Source: Chionoecetes opilio (lineage: Eukaryota; Arthropoda; Malacostraca; Decapoda; Majidae). From it: DNA of 64,000 nucleotides. Under the pieces are notes generated by a model. It saw nothing but the letters and a program-made list of their open reading frames with translations. It did not search any database and had not been told where the DNA came from. The DNA lies in NCBI GenBank assembly GCA_016584305.1, contig JACEEZ010018180.1:122501-186500 (forward strand), written 5' to 3'. The position numbers and the translations under genes are program-made. Of the stretch, positions 21,422 to 37,011 are shown piece after piece (the stretch's first letter is position 1; every line of letters starts with the position of its first letter).

Positions 21422-22938
21422 AAACACATTTATCACTTGAAAGGATTTCTTATCATTGTGTTCATTCTAGTAAATATAACAAAATAATTGGGGAGGATGA
21501 GAAGAAAAATGTTGTCAAGAAAAAAGATGGAGAACAGGGAGAAAGAAGCCAAGGAAAAAGTGGTAACCATAAATTAAATAAAAACAAAATATCAGACATC
21601 TAGAGCTGACGCGATGGTATCTGATAAGGACGAGTACAAAGGAATACAAAGGAATACAAGGGAAAAACAAACAAAACAAACAACCCCTACTGGGCCAAAC
21701 GAGGCTGCCTGTGTGACGACTTTCTACCTCTACAATTGCTACGTGTTGGAGGTAAAAGAATAGCAAAGTTGAAGGCTCCTCCCCACCCACCATGCCTTCC
21801 GTCCGAGGCTGGCAGGAACAAAGTGAGAAAAAAATCGCAATGCAGTATTGAAAAACTGCCATGGAATTTGATAGGAAAGGCCGAAGAAAAGACAAAATCT
21901 TAGCTAAAGCTAAACCTATAACAGGAAAGAACGCAACAAATTTACGTAGGACCAAAGTAATCGATTTGGGCAGTTGATGTTCAGTATTTATCTAGTAAAC
22001 ATTAATAGAAGATATATATTTCACAAATCCATCACGTGCAGAGCGACCACACACCTTCGACACTATCAAGCTGAAGAAAGGGGACAAGTTTGGGGAAGAA
22101 TAGCCGTCGATACGTTGTAAGTACAAAATTACTCTAGAATCCTAGCTCGCTCAGACCTAACTCAGTCCGCCCAGCCCAAGCCAGCGCCCCAACACATTCT
22201 TGGGCCAATTTGCAGTTTCACCCAGCCAAGGAATATCTGGTGCGCAGTACATAATTAAAATGATTTAGATAGTGATTAGATTAATTTTACCCTACTTTTC
22301 CGCCGCCAAAGCCTCGTCTACAAATCAGACCCACCCTCCTCCTCGGTATTGGTTCGGTAGTGGGCTTTCAAAAGTCCTAGGACTCTTACCTACATCATCG
22401 TGTAGATTTCTGCATTCTGAGTATTTTGAACCCCTTTTCCCATGGCGCAATTGAATAATAATGGCGTTACATGTACTACCGAGAAAATACCGATATTTCA
22501 GCCAGAAATGGTTAAGTCAGGTTAAATCAGATTATGTTTGGTAAGGTTAGAGGTGGGGGTTGCTTTAGTAACAGATGATATCAAGAAAAGAAAAAAAAGC
22601 TATCAATACTATGGCAGTGAAAAGCGGAGCAAGGTTTGCGGGCCTGCCCGGGAGGGGCGGGGCGGGGATTCCCCCACACCTGTAAACAACAAATTATTTA
22701 CGACAAAAACGAGTGCCCGTTTCATTTAATACACATCAAAAGTATTCAGGAAAACCAAGTTTTGATCTCGCAATCGCAGAAAGCCCACTACCGAAATGTT
22801 ACCTCCTCCCCCACAGCGAGTCTGGGAAACCCGTGGGCGGTCGAGGTTTTTGAGAGGCGGTGGTCAGCTTCGAGCCATGCAAGCCCCGCCATGTCATTAT
22901 TTAAGTACATGCTGCTCACCCGATTTATGGTAGGTAGG
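21422..22938. other. Intergenic DNA without a supported gene
   Basis: A-rich stretches at 21500-21960 give long but composition-driven frames. A short inverted pair, GGTAGTGGGCTTTC (near 22353) and its complement (near 22781), may mark a small element. No coding signal found. Confidence 0.5.
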
Positions 22939-23229
22939 TAAAGATGGGAGCATACGCTAAGCTGCGCGTGGCATGCGGTGCTCATCTCCGTGGCATTAGC
23001 CCTTAGAGACTGTAGTGAGTGAGAACCCGTTACCCCGGGACACAGGGCTAGTGTGACTCCCGGGTTATCACAGTTACCTTCCCCAGGTTACCCCAGGTAC
23101 CCATTTATCAACCCCGAAAGGAAGTAAGAACAGCTGGGTAGGCTGGTCACCGACTTGCCCTGGCCCGGGATCGAACCAGGGCCCGCAGATTTGTAGCCAG
23201 GCACGCTAGCCACTGCGTCACGGAGACGA
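22939..23229 (-). repeat. tRNA-derived SINE (family S)
   Basis: Nearly full-length minus-strand copy, from AAAGATGGGAGCATACG to the tRNA-like head ending CACTGCGTCACGGAG, with B-box complement GATCGAACC near 23169. Confidence 0.8.
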
Positions 23230-23749
23230 CAATTTATGAATAACTTCTAAGTAAGTATGGCGTTCTTGAATGATGTTGAGTATAAAATCAGCCCCACACC
23301 GCCACTAGGCCGCCTCCGGCCAGCAAGAAACAACATTGCTTCACCTCTCCATCGCCCACCATGCTTTGCCCCTTGTGCCACCATCTCCCCGTCACCCTAT
23401 TACTCACCTCCTCCAGGGGACTCCTTAGCAACACTCCTACTCGCTATCCTCCAGTCGCACGCGTCCTGCAGGCGAATACACACACGTGGCACCAAAGAAA
23501 TCACTTGGCGTAGGACCTGCGACAGGCTCCGAAGTTCCGAACTGACAACAACAAACTACAGCACGTGTGGCGCTCCAACGGTGCACGCCATTGTAGCATT
23601 GCAGCACTGCCGTAGATAACACTTTAGTCGCCAGCCGCCATATATTACGAATTATATAGCATCACTACGCACTCGCAATCGAAGGTAGAGTTAATGGGCA
23701 GCATGTAGGTGTTCTTTGGCCACTCGACGTTTGCAGAAAGATCTTGAGT

Positions 23750-23832
23750 GGATATTGGCCATCATTGGGGATCGAACTCGGATTACCAACCACACTTGAT
23801 AACGCTAACCACTCTGCCATACCGCCTTCCCT
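23750..23832 (-). repeat. tRNA-like SINE head, second family
   Basis: On the minus strand GGCGGTATGGCAGAGTGGTT (A box) and GAGTTCGATCC (B box) are spaced as in a tRNA. The arm pairing is incomplete, so this reads as a SINE head rather than a tRNA gene. Confidence 0.6.
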
Positions 23833-24153
23833 CTCCTCAAGGCTTGTTTATACACATGCCTTGGACGAGAATGGATAACTTTTAGTCACCTCCTCAAGGC
23901 TGACGGAAGGACAAGCCTTGCAGGGTTTGCATTCATGATTCATCACATCAGCTTCACCTTTTAATGTTGCTTTTCACCCACATGCAAATATGCATCTCAC
24001 AAAACTAATATCTTCTAAAATCTGGAACCTGCAGCCGGGTGAGCCATGGCCTTCTAGGCAGTGGCGTAACGAGGGGGGGGGGGGGCATGCGGCCATGACC
24101 CCCCTTTCGAAATAATTAACGATAATAAATAAATATATTTGTTAAAAATATTA

Positions 24154-24247
<94 letters not shown>

Positions 24248-24322
24248 GTATATAATATATATATGATATATATATATATAAATATATATATTATATATAT
24301 ATATATATGTATATAATATATA

Positions 24323-24376
<54 letters not shown>

Positions 24377-24384
24377 ATATATAT
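24154..24384. repeat. (TA)n satellite, left flank of nested transposon
   Basis: Long TA run with occasional TATAA or ACGTA interruptions, ending exactly where TTAGGGTACGCCG begins. Confidence 0.9.
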
Positions 24385-27634
<3,250 letters not shown>

Positions 27635-27831
27635 TATAATTTATTCTTTGCAAAAGGGGGGGGGGGCATGGTAACATGTCCCCCCCTCGGTACGCGACTG
27701 CTACCGTAGATAACAGTATAGTCGCCAGCTGCAATAATGTCGCCAGCCGCCAAATATTACGAATTATAGGTGTCTTGCACTGACGTCACGATCTAGCGTC
27801 TTCAAGCCAAATGCCGCCCGTCGGAGCGAGC

Positions 27832-29506
27832 TACCGTAGATAACAGTGAAGTCGCCAGTTCTACGTTTCTTTGTTATTTACAGACGTGTGGTGGCGTTAA
27901 TACTTACATTTGTACATCCATGATTTCAGGAAAGTTAGAAGGGTCTATCTGGAAAGTCTGTGTCATTTTGTGTCTTCATCTGTGTCATATTAGGGCTATA
28001 AATGAACAAATTACAAAAATAAAACCGAGTGGCGACCTTGCTACACCTACTACAGTAAAGTCGCCAGCTAGTATTTTAACCCAACAGTTGAGTCGCCACT
28101 CTGGGGAATTCAGGGAAATTAGAGGTAAAGTAAAACAAGTTTCTATATATATTACCTGCGGAAGATGCTTGGATATATAAAAATTCCTCCGCCAACGTGA
28201 AAACAAATTCTATTCAAGTTTGAAAGATCTGGCAAGTCTTGTGTCCTGTCGCCCGAAAGGTGATCAGCTGCTGTCTGTCGTCGCGCGAAGAAAAACGTGA
28301 GAAGCAAAATGCGCAACAGTTATATTTGCAGATACAAAGCATAAAACAACGCTGAAACAAGGTAGATTATACAGTCATGATATAACCTACTGTGTAACAT
28401 CTTCAGTGGCACATAAAAATCAGTAGTGATGCTATAATTCGTAATATTTGGCGCCTGGCGACATTACTGCAGGTGGCGACTTCACTGTTATCTACGGTAG
28501 AGGACCAACAAACTTCACTTGCCGCCCGTGTTTGCCAGCTTATGGTAATTTTCCCTACCAAATATATGTTTATCAGTATAAAAGATATACGGATGTTGTC
28601 TTCGGAAATGTTTGTTCTATAATATTATCAAATAAAAAACCGTAAAACACACTAAAGAAAGGCCATTAAGCCGATTTCATGATGTTATTTATTTAGTTAA
28701 CGCTAATTTATTAATTTATGCATAGTTCTAATTAATGTATCAGAAAACGAAATATATCAATGGAAAGCTAATAAAATTCCGCTTCTATTGATATTATCCA
28801 TGTAAAAAGTTTTCACGCAAAATATTAAATGGGAGCTGGAGTTGGTGAATGCATATTTCTTGAGTCTCATAATGGCCTTTCTTTAGTGTGTTTTACGGTT
28901 TTTTATTGGATAATATTATAGAACAAACATTTCCGAAGACCACAGTATATCTTTTATACTGATAAACATATATTTGGTAGGGGAAAATTACCATAAGCTG
29001 GCAAACACGGGCGGCAACTGGAGTTTGTTGGTCCTCCGCCTGTCGCAGCCACAACAAGGGCTGTGACGTCACGTGCACGGCACCTATAGCATCACTACTG
29101 ATGTGTATGTGCCACTGAAGATGATACACAGTAGTTTATATCATGACTGTATAATCTACCCTGTTTCAGCGTTGTTTTATGCATTGTATCTGCAAGTATA
29201 ATTATATGGTTTCAAATTTCCCTATTCGCTTTTTCGGGCGACGACGACGGCGGGAGGACACTCAGAACATGAACACTAGATGGCGACCTTATTGTTGGTC
29301 GCCACTCTGGTGATATTTTTGTAATTTGTTCATTTATAGCCATAATAAGACACAGATGAAGACACAAAATGACACAGACTCTCCAGATAGCCCCTTCTAA
29401 CTTTCCTGAAATCATGGATGTAGAAATGTAAGTATTAACGCCACCACACGTCTGTAAATAAAATTTTAAAAACGCTGTCCTGGCGACTTTAGTGTTATCT
29501 ACGGTA
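27832..29506. mobile_element. 1.68-kb palindromic (fold-back) element bounded by TACCGTAGATAAC
   Basis: The left end TACCGTAGATAACAGTGAAG is mirrored by GTTATCTACGGTA ending at 29506. Internal arms also pair: 27885-28020 with 29330-29460 (around CATGATTTCAGGAAAGTTAG) and 28520-28680 with 28868-29040 (around GCCAGCTTATGGTAATTTTCCC). Further copies of the end motif lie at 23610, 27702 and, inverted, 28499. GTCGCCAG recurs throughout. No protein is encoded. It looks like a mosaic of several non-autonomous copies. Confidence 0.7.
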
Positions 29507-29509
29507 ATA

Positions 29510-32500
29510 ATTAAATTAAGTCACTGGGATAGACTACTATAAGTCATGCCTTTGTTACCGAGAGTTGTAGATAGGAATACCAACAGCCATTATAGCTTAC
29601 ATTTCTGGATAAATAATGGCAGACAATATCAACTCTGGCATTCCAGGCATATCAAATCAGGGACCATAATCTCATTGTAATATTTGCTCGGCGACATCCC
29701 TCCAGACACCACGACACCATTCTGTCCAGCGGCACAAGCACTGCGTTAGTGACGAGAGGAGCAGCAGATGAGCTTTGTACAGGAAGGCATTGATCTGTGA
29801 CTGTTAGGCCTCAAGCACCTGCAGTTTTGGCGAGTCTGACGCCTGTTTCATGGGACTCCCTCGAGGGGGCGGCCACGGCATGTCTCCACTTCCACCTGTC
29901 CATCCACCTTATTCCCACACCTTCCAGTCCCCTCATTCTTAAATCCCCTGTCTCTCACATCTTCCAGCCCTCTATCTTCCCATTTAACACGGGGTCGTCC
30001 TCACACTTTCAGCATCTATTCTATACTTATATCTCCTTTTTGTCATCTCACTTTCATCCATCCTTTCCAGGTGTACAAACCATCTCGGTGCAGCGCTTCA
30101 ACCTTTCCACTGTTAATAACTCATACCATCACATATGTTTCTCATTACTTTATGTTAAGTAGTACTGATAAAACAACATAGGATTGTCACAAGTTAAATA
30201 TATAAAATGCCATTAGTATTATGTACAAGCTAAATTGAAATAAATCAGAGAAAGACAAATCAATTGGTTGTCTTATTAACCTATACCTGGCCAAGGGGTT
30301 GAGGTTTAAGGGAATCTAATACCGCTGAGACTACTCGGAGTTTGCCAATGACCTTAAAGGACTTACCACTGCGGAGCTAACACCTTCGTTGGAGTCATTA
30401 CCGCCGCATGCCAGTGTGGGTTAACAAGGCAACACCACCTCTCCACAGTTCACTCTCTCCCTTACTACTCATAACAAATCTTCCTTATATTTTTACGTTA
30501 CTCTCACCATACATTCTGTCCACAGCACATCCACCCCTCAGGTAACTCAGGGAACTCTTTATGGCCAGGTCTCGCTTGCAATGACGGTTATAGAAGACAA
30601 AAAATACTACCTACTCTTAAAGCATCGACAAAGTCTTAAATCTTAGAAGAATAATGTAAATGTGTCCAGTAGTTACAAGATAAATATTTATTTGTCCCTG
30701 ACCGGTCCTTGACAACTCGGGCACAACACAAATGTACAATGTCCAATTTCTTGTTGTATTCACGACTTAAGTGTAAAGTTGCTTCAAAAAGTAACAAACC
30801 ACATTCCTGTCTGATTCACTAAACTGGTCAATAATAAAGATATCAACAGTACAGTTAGTGAAGCATTGTGAAAGTAAAGCATGAACAAACAAAGTATGAT
30901 TACAAAGTTTTCTTAAATTTTGTTTTATGGTAAATATTTTGTTTATAAATAGAGAGCCATCCTGCCTTGCTGATCACCTCCCATCACGGGTTCTCCACTG
31001 CTGCACAACCTTCATGCTTATGCAGTGCCGCTCAGCAAGGCTTCCACACCACACTGCCTGATCTTTTCTGGAGTCTGTGCAACTTCATACTATTGTCACA
31101 AATACACTGCTACACATAATACGCATTTCATGTCAAATATGAAGTACATAATTTGAAATACTAATCATTCATACACATGAATATGGCATGATATATACAT
31201 ACACACACATAGATGAAAATACTATGTGCCTGACAGCCAAATGAAGCACATCTACCAGCCCATACTGGGCCTCTAACACAAATGTGAAAGTATTCACAAC
31301 AGAGGTAAACAAGTACTGTATACAATCCGTACATGATCTGGTGGGACTCTGAAAGGGAAGGAAGAGTTGTGAGCCTAGTGCAGAGCAGTGAGCCACACAC
31401 CGGGGAGACGAGTGGTGTCTGGCCAGAACCAACACCACAACCCTCACTGCCACAGGGGCGTCTGCTTCCTGCTCTGGCCAGACACAGAACACGGGCAAAT
31501 GCCACGTCGTTTCAAAATGTCATGCCTAAATCTGTTTTGTGTCTACGAATCTTACTGATGAAAATATGTAACTATAGAAATGCACATGGATACATGGTAA
31601 TGAAAAGGTTCCTTCATTAGTGTGATGCTGTAAATGCACAACATCTATACTATGCATCTCTGAGGATCTGTCTCTTCTTTACACAATCTCAAAGACAAAC
31701 ATGCTGCTTGAAATTCAGATAAACAAAATAATTCAGGTCACATACTAACTAACCCCCATACACTGAGCATGACTGCGTGTAAAGCTCTACCACATTCACA
31801 TTGAAACTTTGGCCAATTGTTCCTGCTGGCTCGGTGCAGCACAAACCACCACGCGCCCTCGCAGCATCCTGCAGGAACACAGCAGAGCCCGTGTTGCACT
31901 GACTCTTACTGAAGTTTGATTCTTTATAGAGAAAGGAGATATGAAATACATGATGATGATGATGATGATGATGACTGATGAGGTGAAGCTGATAGACTAT
32001 GAATCATGTCACATCAAGTGGTGATTCCATGATCCCACATAGACATGATTCAGGTGACAAGAGACAGGGCATGTAAGGTGTGACACATTATCATAGATTC
32101 TCCAAGACTTCTCACCAAGGCAGGGTGCACAGGTGTCGGTGTGACCTGCATATTCCTCACATCGTATACACATAAATAGTGAACAACAGGAACATCCCTT
32201 AGCCTTTAGTCATTTGAAGTCAATGTTTCTGTTCTGAAACTCACTACGTAGTTACAAACATTTCCGCCTCCATCATTTATAAATGCAAGATCTACAAATT
32301 CCAACAAATTATATATATGCTCATCATGCAATTCTGCCAATAATGTACCAATGAAAATGCAAGACTACAAACGCCGAGCTGCACGTTGCTCGTGCCTGGG
32401 AGCCGTCACGCACCATAGTGACGCCAGCACTGCCAACACTAGTGGTGGTGTGACTCCCTCAGGGCTGTGCAAAGGAAGCCTCTCTTGCAATGACATCCTG

Positions 32501-32925
32501 CTGCAATGCATGAGAAGCCTACAAAGCCACACATCTCAAGCCACACAACACTCTGGCGCCACAGTCCCAAAACACGGCAAAGATGATGGCCTGATGTTGA
32601 CTCACAATTATCCCTAGAATGTGAGTGGCTTTGTGACGCCTGCTGGGGACCACACTGAGAGTTCTCTGTCTCTTCCTACTTCTCCCTTCTGTCGTTGTGA
32701 TGGAATTCTGAAGGGGATGCCGAAGGGGGGCGGCAGCCCTCATGACAAGTAGCCATAGGACACTGGTGGTCAAGGGGACTGTGACAGGGAAAGCCAATGT
32801 ACTGCTCCATAGGCAGATAGTACAAGACCGACAGAGCGTTACATTGCCCTGGGCCCACAATTTCCCTCTTGAATCCAGTCATAAGAATCCTTCCACAGAT
32901 GAACTGACAAGCTAACAATCACAAT
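29510..32925. other. Noncoding stretch, no gene identified
   Basis: Mostly single-copy-looking AT-balanced DNA with a (GAT)n run near 31951-31975. It could include 3' UTR of the minus-strand KLHL20 gene or be intergenic; I found nothing that decides this. Short frames here have no recognisable protein features. Confidence 0.4.
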
Positions 32926-32964
32926 TCGGGGAATAAATCTATTTCCAATTTTTACATACTGACC

Positions 32965-33450
32965 ATGGTGGGGTTCGAACCCACCCACCTTAGAATTCAC
33001 CCTCACAGTCGAGAACGGTGCCAACCTGACCAGTGGTGCACCCAGGGGGGGAGCCAAGGCCCCCCCCGAAAATGTCCTTCCTTGTAAGAAATCAAAATAC
33101 ACAAACAGTCGGTTATAAAAAATTATTACTGGTACGTACTAGCGCTGTGACCGCGTCCCCTGCCCGTGTAGCTACACCTACCTTGATTTGTTGGCACTTA
33201 TGCTTCATGTAATGACTTGGACAAGCATCTAACTCTACCAAAACTATTGTTTCAGTAGCAGAAATAAGAAATTAGGCCTGAAAATGTAATCAGCTGATAG
33301 CGGAAAAATTTACCATCCAGAGGTTAGCGAAAAATCTGGCGTGATTACAATACTGGCTGGCGGGAAAAAAAATCTGCCCCCAACTGAAGACAATTCCTGG
33401 GTGCGCCCCTGACCCTGACCCAACGGCTGTCCCGCCTGGCAAGCAGTTTT
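32965..33450 (-). repeat. tRNA-like SINE interrupted by a MITE
   Basis: The minus strand carries a GGGTTCGAACCCC B box near 32970. With the 33031-33411 insert removed, a tRNA-like head with an A-box-like region (CCGTTGGGTCAGG) is restored. The family differs from family S. Confidence 0.5.
33031..33411. mobile_element. hAT-type MITE (381 bp) with 8-bp target duplication
   Basis: The ends CAGTGGTGCACCCAGG and CCTGGGTGCGCCCCTG are 14/16 inverted repeats. Flanking octamers AACCTGAC (33023-33030) and ACCCTGAC (33412-33419) match at 7 of 8 positions, as expected for an 8-bp hAT target duplication. There is no coding capacity. Confidence 0.8.
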
Positions 33451-35255
33451 CTAGGACATTTGAACCATTACAGCTTAAGCAACACTCCCTCTAATTCCAT
33501 CCAAGTCAAACACAACCACTAGAGGAAAGGAACTTTTTTTTATAATATTTACATCCCCAGATACTGTTTGCAATGTTGGAGTGACCATTTGCAATCAAGG
33601 AATCACATAGACCGGTCAGCTACATGAAGGGTGTCGGGTCTGGGGCACCGTGAGGGCACACTGCTGGCTGGGTTACACCTCTCCGGCCTCCCTCGCAGAT
33701 CTAATAAGGAATGGTGGAGGGTGAAAGGTATAGAATAAACATCTTCAGAAAATTCCATACCAAAACCTCACATCGTGTTGTGTAAATTTGTACGTCATCC
33801 CTTTTGTTACACCTTGTCCCCCCTTGAAGCACTGAGCATTGGCAGTGAGGACACCCACACGCCAGGGCACTCACATCCCATCCCACTACCATAATGGCTG
33901 AGGCAGTGTCCTTCTGTGATGTGATCATTACATGAATCAAAAACTAGTCATTGAATTTTCAAACAAACAAAATTCAAAGCTTCTTTTGGAGACCATTTCC
34001 TATCCACTAGTGAACTCTTTAAGAAAATGTCAACAATTTGTGGCATTACATGGAACAAACTGAAATTAGTACACATACCATCACATAATCAAGGCATAAC
34101 ATTAATTACAATAAACCTTTATAGTGAATGGTCAGCCATGCTATCTCAAATGACCTGTGAAAACATCGGTGGATCATGTATGAATATATCCCGTGACCTC
34201 CAACACATGCATGCCTTCAGGGTAAGAGTGCCACACAGGGAAAGAGTTACAAAAATACACAATTTTCACACAAACAAAATTCAAAGCTTCTTTTGGAGAC
34301 CATTTCCTATCCACTAGTGAACTCTTCAGAAAATGTCAACAATTTGTGGCATTATATGGCAGCAACAGAGATATCTCCCTCAAGAGAACTTAACTAAGGA
34401 AATAATCACAGTTTTTCCACACAGTATCCTGCTAAACATTAGCATCTGTGTGGCAACTTAAACATACTAAGCCTGTCTACTGAGCCTTGCACCGTGGCAG
34501 CATCCCGGGCCACCTCAGTGATGGGACCCTTGCTGGTGGAGACAAGACAGTTTTTATCTGACTTCTGATTGAGACTGAAAACCTTACTAATGCCTCCTGT
34601 GTTTATTCCATTCATGTATTCACGCTACTAAATACTTATTATAGTCAGCCCACACTGCCTTGGCCCCTGGGGTGGGGTGGTGGGATTCCCGCAGTGGTGT
34701 CACGTTCACCGGTGACAGGCTGATGACCACCTCTCTCTCATACTGTTAGCTGTTACATGAACTATTTTTTAATCACATAGTTTTATAATACGGCTGCATG
34801 GTTCTATGAATGGCTTGCGATTTGAGGATAAAACGACTCTGTATACCTTCCATTACACTTGGCATGGTAGCTCTTGCGACGTTGCCACCCCTTGTGACCT
34901 TGACGGTGTCAGTCATTCACGGTCACTCCTCCGCCATGGTAGGTCCTAAAAGTGCACCTAGACTTTTACCCCAGTGGTGGGGCAGAAAAAAGTCAAAAGA
35001 AAAGAAAAAACAAACTATATTGAGAGCGAGAGAGAGAGGTGAGGAGGGTGGCGGCCTGGCGGAGGTGGCGGGGTGACGTGACACCACCGCGGACTTGACC
35101 AGCCTCACCCGAGGGGCCAAGATTATCTGGGTTGACTATATTATAGTATCCATGAAACAACTGTTGGTGTGCGATTTATTTCTTTGCACTTTTATAATAC
35201 AGCTACGTACTTGTTTCAGGTAAGTCACAAAAAATTTCCTCTACCACTGTATGTC
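33420..35255. other. Noncoding stretch with a 95-bp direct duplication
   Basis: About 33957-34052 and 34261-34357 are near-identical (CAAAATTCAAAGCTTCTTTT to CAACAATTTGTGGCATTA). Nothing else is supported as a gene. Confidence 0.5.
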
Positions 35256-35257
35256 GC

Positions 35258-35562
35258 CTCCGTGGTGTAGTGGCTAGCGCGCCGCTACGAATCTGCCGGC
35301 CCTGGTTCGAATCCGTGCCCGGGCAGTTGTCGTGCAGACCAACCAGCTGTTCATCCTTTCTTTCGGTGATGGTTGATAAATGGGTACCTGGGGAAACCTG
35401 GGGAAGGTAACTGTGGTAACCCAGATGTCACACTAGCCCTGTGTCCCGGGGTAACGGGTCCTCACCCACCACAGGCTCAAAGGCTAATGGGACGGAGATG
35501 AGCGCCGAGGCCACGTGCAGCCTAGCGTATGTCCCCATCTTTACCTTTACTTACTATAAAAG
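35258..35562 (+). repeat. tRNA-derived SINE (family S), intact reference copy
   Basis: The head has an A-box-like TGGTGTAGTGGCTAGCG and a perfect B box GGTTCGAATCC at 35304-35314. The body continues through GATAAATGGGTACCTGGGGA to TATGTCCCCATCTTTACC. This plus-strand copy allowed the interrupted copy at 360-2085 to be recognised. Confidence 0.85.
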
Positions 35563-35837
35563 GATGTTTTGAATCTATATCACATAGAATATTAGAGATA
35601 TTTGTCTGTCATCAACGGGTTTGACCCCAAGAAGCTTAAATTTGGGCATAAATACATCCAACGCGAAATACTTGAGAACCTGAACAAAAAATTTACAACA
35701 TTCCAAAAATATCTGCCACCCTATCACCTTTGAGGGCATTTCCCCCTTACTGAAGCCTAACTCAGTGAGGTTTTCCTGCAGCTTGTGTTGGCCATTATTC
35801 AGATGGAACCCACGCCTGGCTGCTTCCCACACACCTG

Positions 35838-35905
35838 CACTACAGGAACTACCTCGTGTAGGTCTCGCGGCCTCTTGTAGCTTCCTTATTTTCTAATGTT
35901 CTTAC
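35838..35905 (+). repeat. LINE 3' tail fragment
   Basis: Carries GGTCTCGCGGCCTCTTGTAG and a TTCTTA-type tail, the terminal piece of the LINE also found in lectin B intron 3. Confidence 0.6.
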
Positions 35906-35909
35906 ACAC

Positions 35910-36790
35910 ACACCTGCCTTGCCCTCACCGTCTATTCTGTTCACACGCCGTCATTGTAACGTCAGTATTCCTTGCTTGGAAAATAAAAGTTTAGGTTTCT
36001 CCTACGCATCACACCAAGCATTCAAACAGTGACAGTGTACCGGCTAACAAGTCACAATGGGATGCCAAGGGATGCCACCCGACGGTCAGCCCGGCGTTCA
36101 GTAGACACACTTATTCCTTACAACATAATCTTTGTTGTTACCTTAAGGGAATCGCCTCACCACCTCCACCACCACACGGCTGGTCGGGCCTGCTCATCAC
36201 AAGCCTGGTTCATCAATTGTAATGCAAATGTCAATTATATATACTTCCACGCGACCTAAATTCTAGGCAGAATTCTAGCGTGATAATTGGAGTCTGTCAT
36301 ATCTTTTCAAATTTCAAGACTTTTAGAATGCTTAGTTTCCATCACAACCCACTCGCAGCCACACCTTCAAGCACTCTGAGCAACACACATCCATTAGCAA
36401 GACAATATTTTCCATGCATGCTTCTGAAAGACAACTTAATAGGAAACTGGAGAGGAATCAACTTCTTTCGTTCGCTTCCTCCTCTTCTTCTTCTTTTTTT
36501 TCTTCTTCTTCTTCCTCAGCCTTCTTTTTAAGTATGCATAGGATCTCTCTCTCTCTCTCTCTCTTAATAGGAAACTGGAGAGGAATCAACTTAACTCTAA
36601 ATCATAGTCACACACGTACACACAGGTGGGCACCCGGCACAGAAAGTAGCGGTGGTCACGGTAGCGGTCACCAGTACTCGGCAAATATTGTTGTGTCCCC
36701 GGCGCCGTGATGGTTTTGTACGGCGCCGGTACAAAATAATAAAGTACCGAGGACCGACTTGGTACTCGGTATATGAATGTCACCAATGCA
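35910..36790. other. Noncoding stretch without a supported gene
   Basis: Includes a (TCT)n/(CTT)n patch at 36483-36520, a short (CT)n at 36544-36565 and a duplicated 30-base phrase around AATAGGAAACTGGAGAGGAA (36438 and 36566). Confidence 0.5.
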
Positions 36791-36955
36791 AACATACAGT
36801 AAAACCTCTCATATTCGGACTAATTGGGCCAAGGAGTGGTCCGAGTAATGCAAGGATCCGAATAATGGGGGGATTATATATGGGAGGATATGTAATTAAA
36901 AATAAAAAAATAAATAAAAAAATCTAGGTGTATATATTAGCTAGGAAATTTCGCC

Positions 36956-36994
<39 letters not shown>

Positions 36995-37011
36995 CTAGGT
37001 GTATATATGTA

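Noticed and set aside
21515..21955. 146-residue hydrophobic minus-strand frame
   Set aside because: It mirrors an A-rich plus-strand stretch. No homology-like motif, no splice or promoter support.
31161..31505. Two overlapping minus-strand frames of about 110 residues
   Set aside because: Mutually overlapping in different frames, no recognised motif. Possibly 3' UTR or intergenic.
35575..35832. 85-residue minus-strand frame starting MWEAARRGFH
   Set aside because: Looks protein-like by composition, but no domain, no conserved splice sites and a LINE tail next to it. Not enough support.
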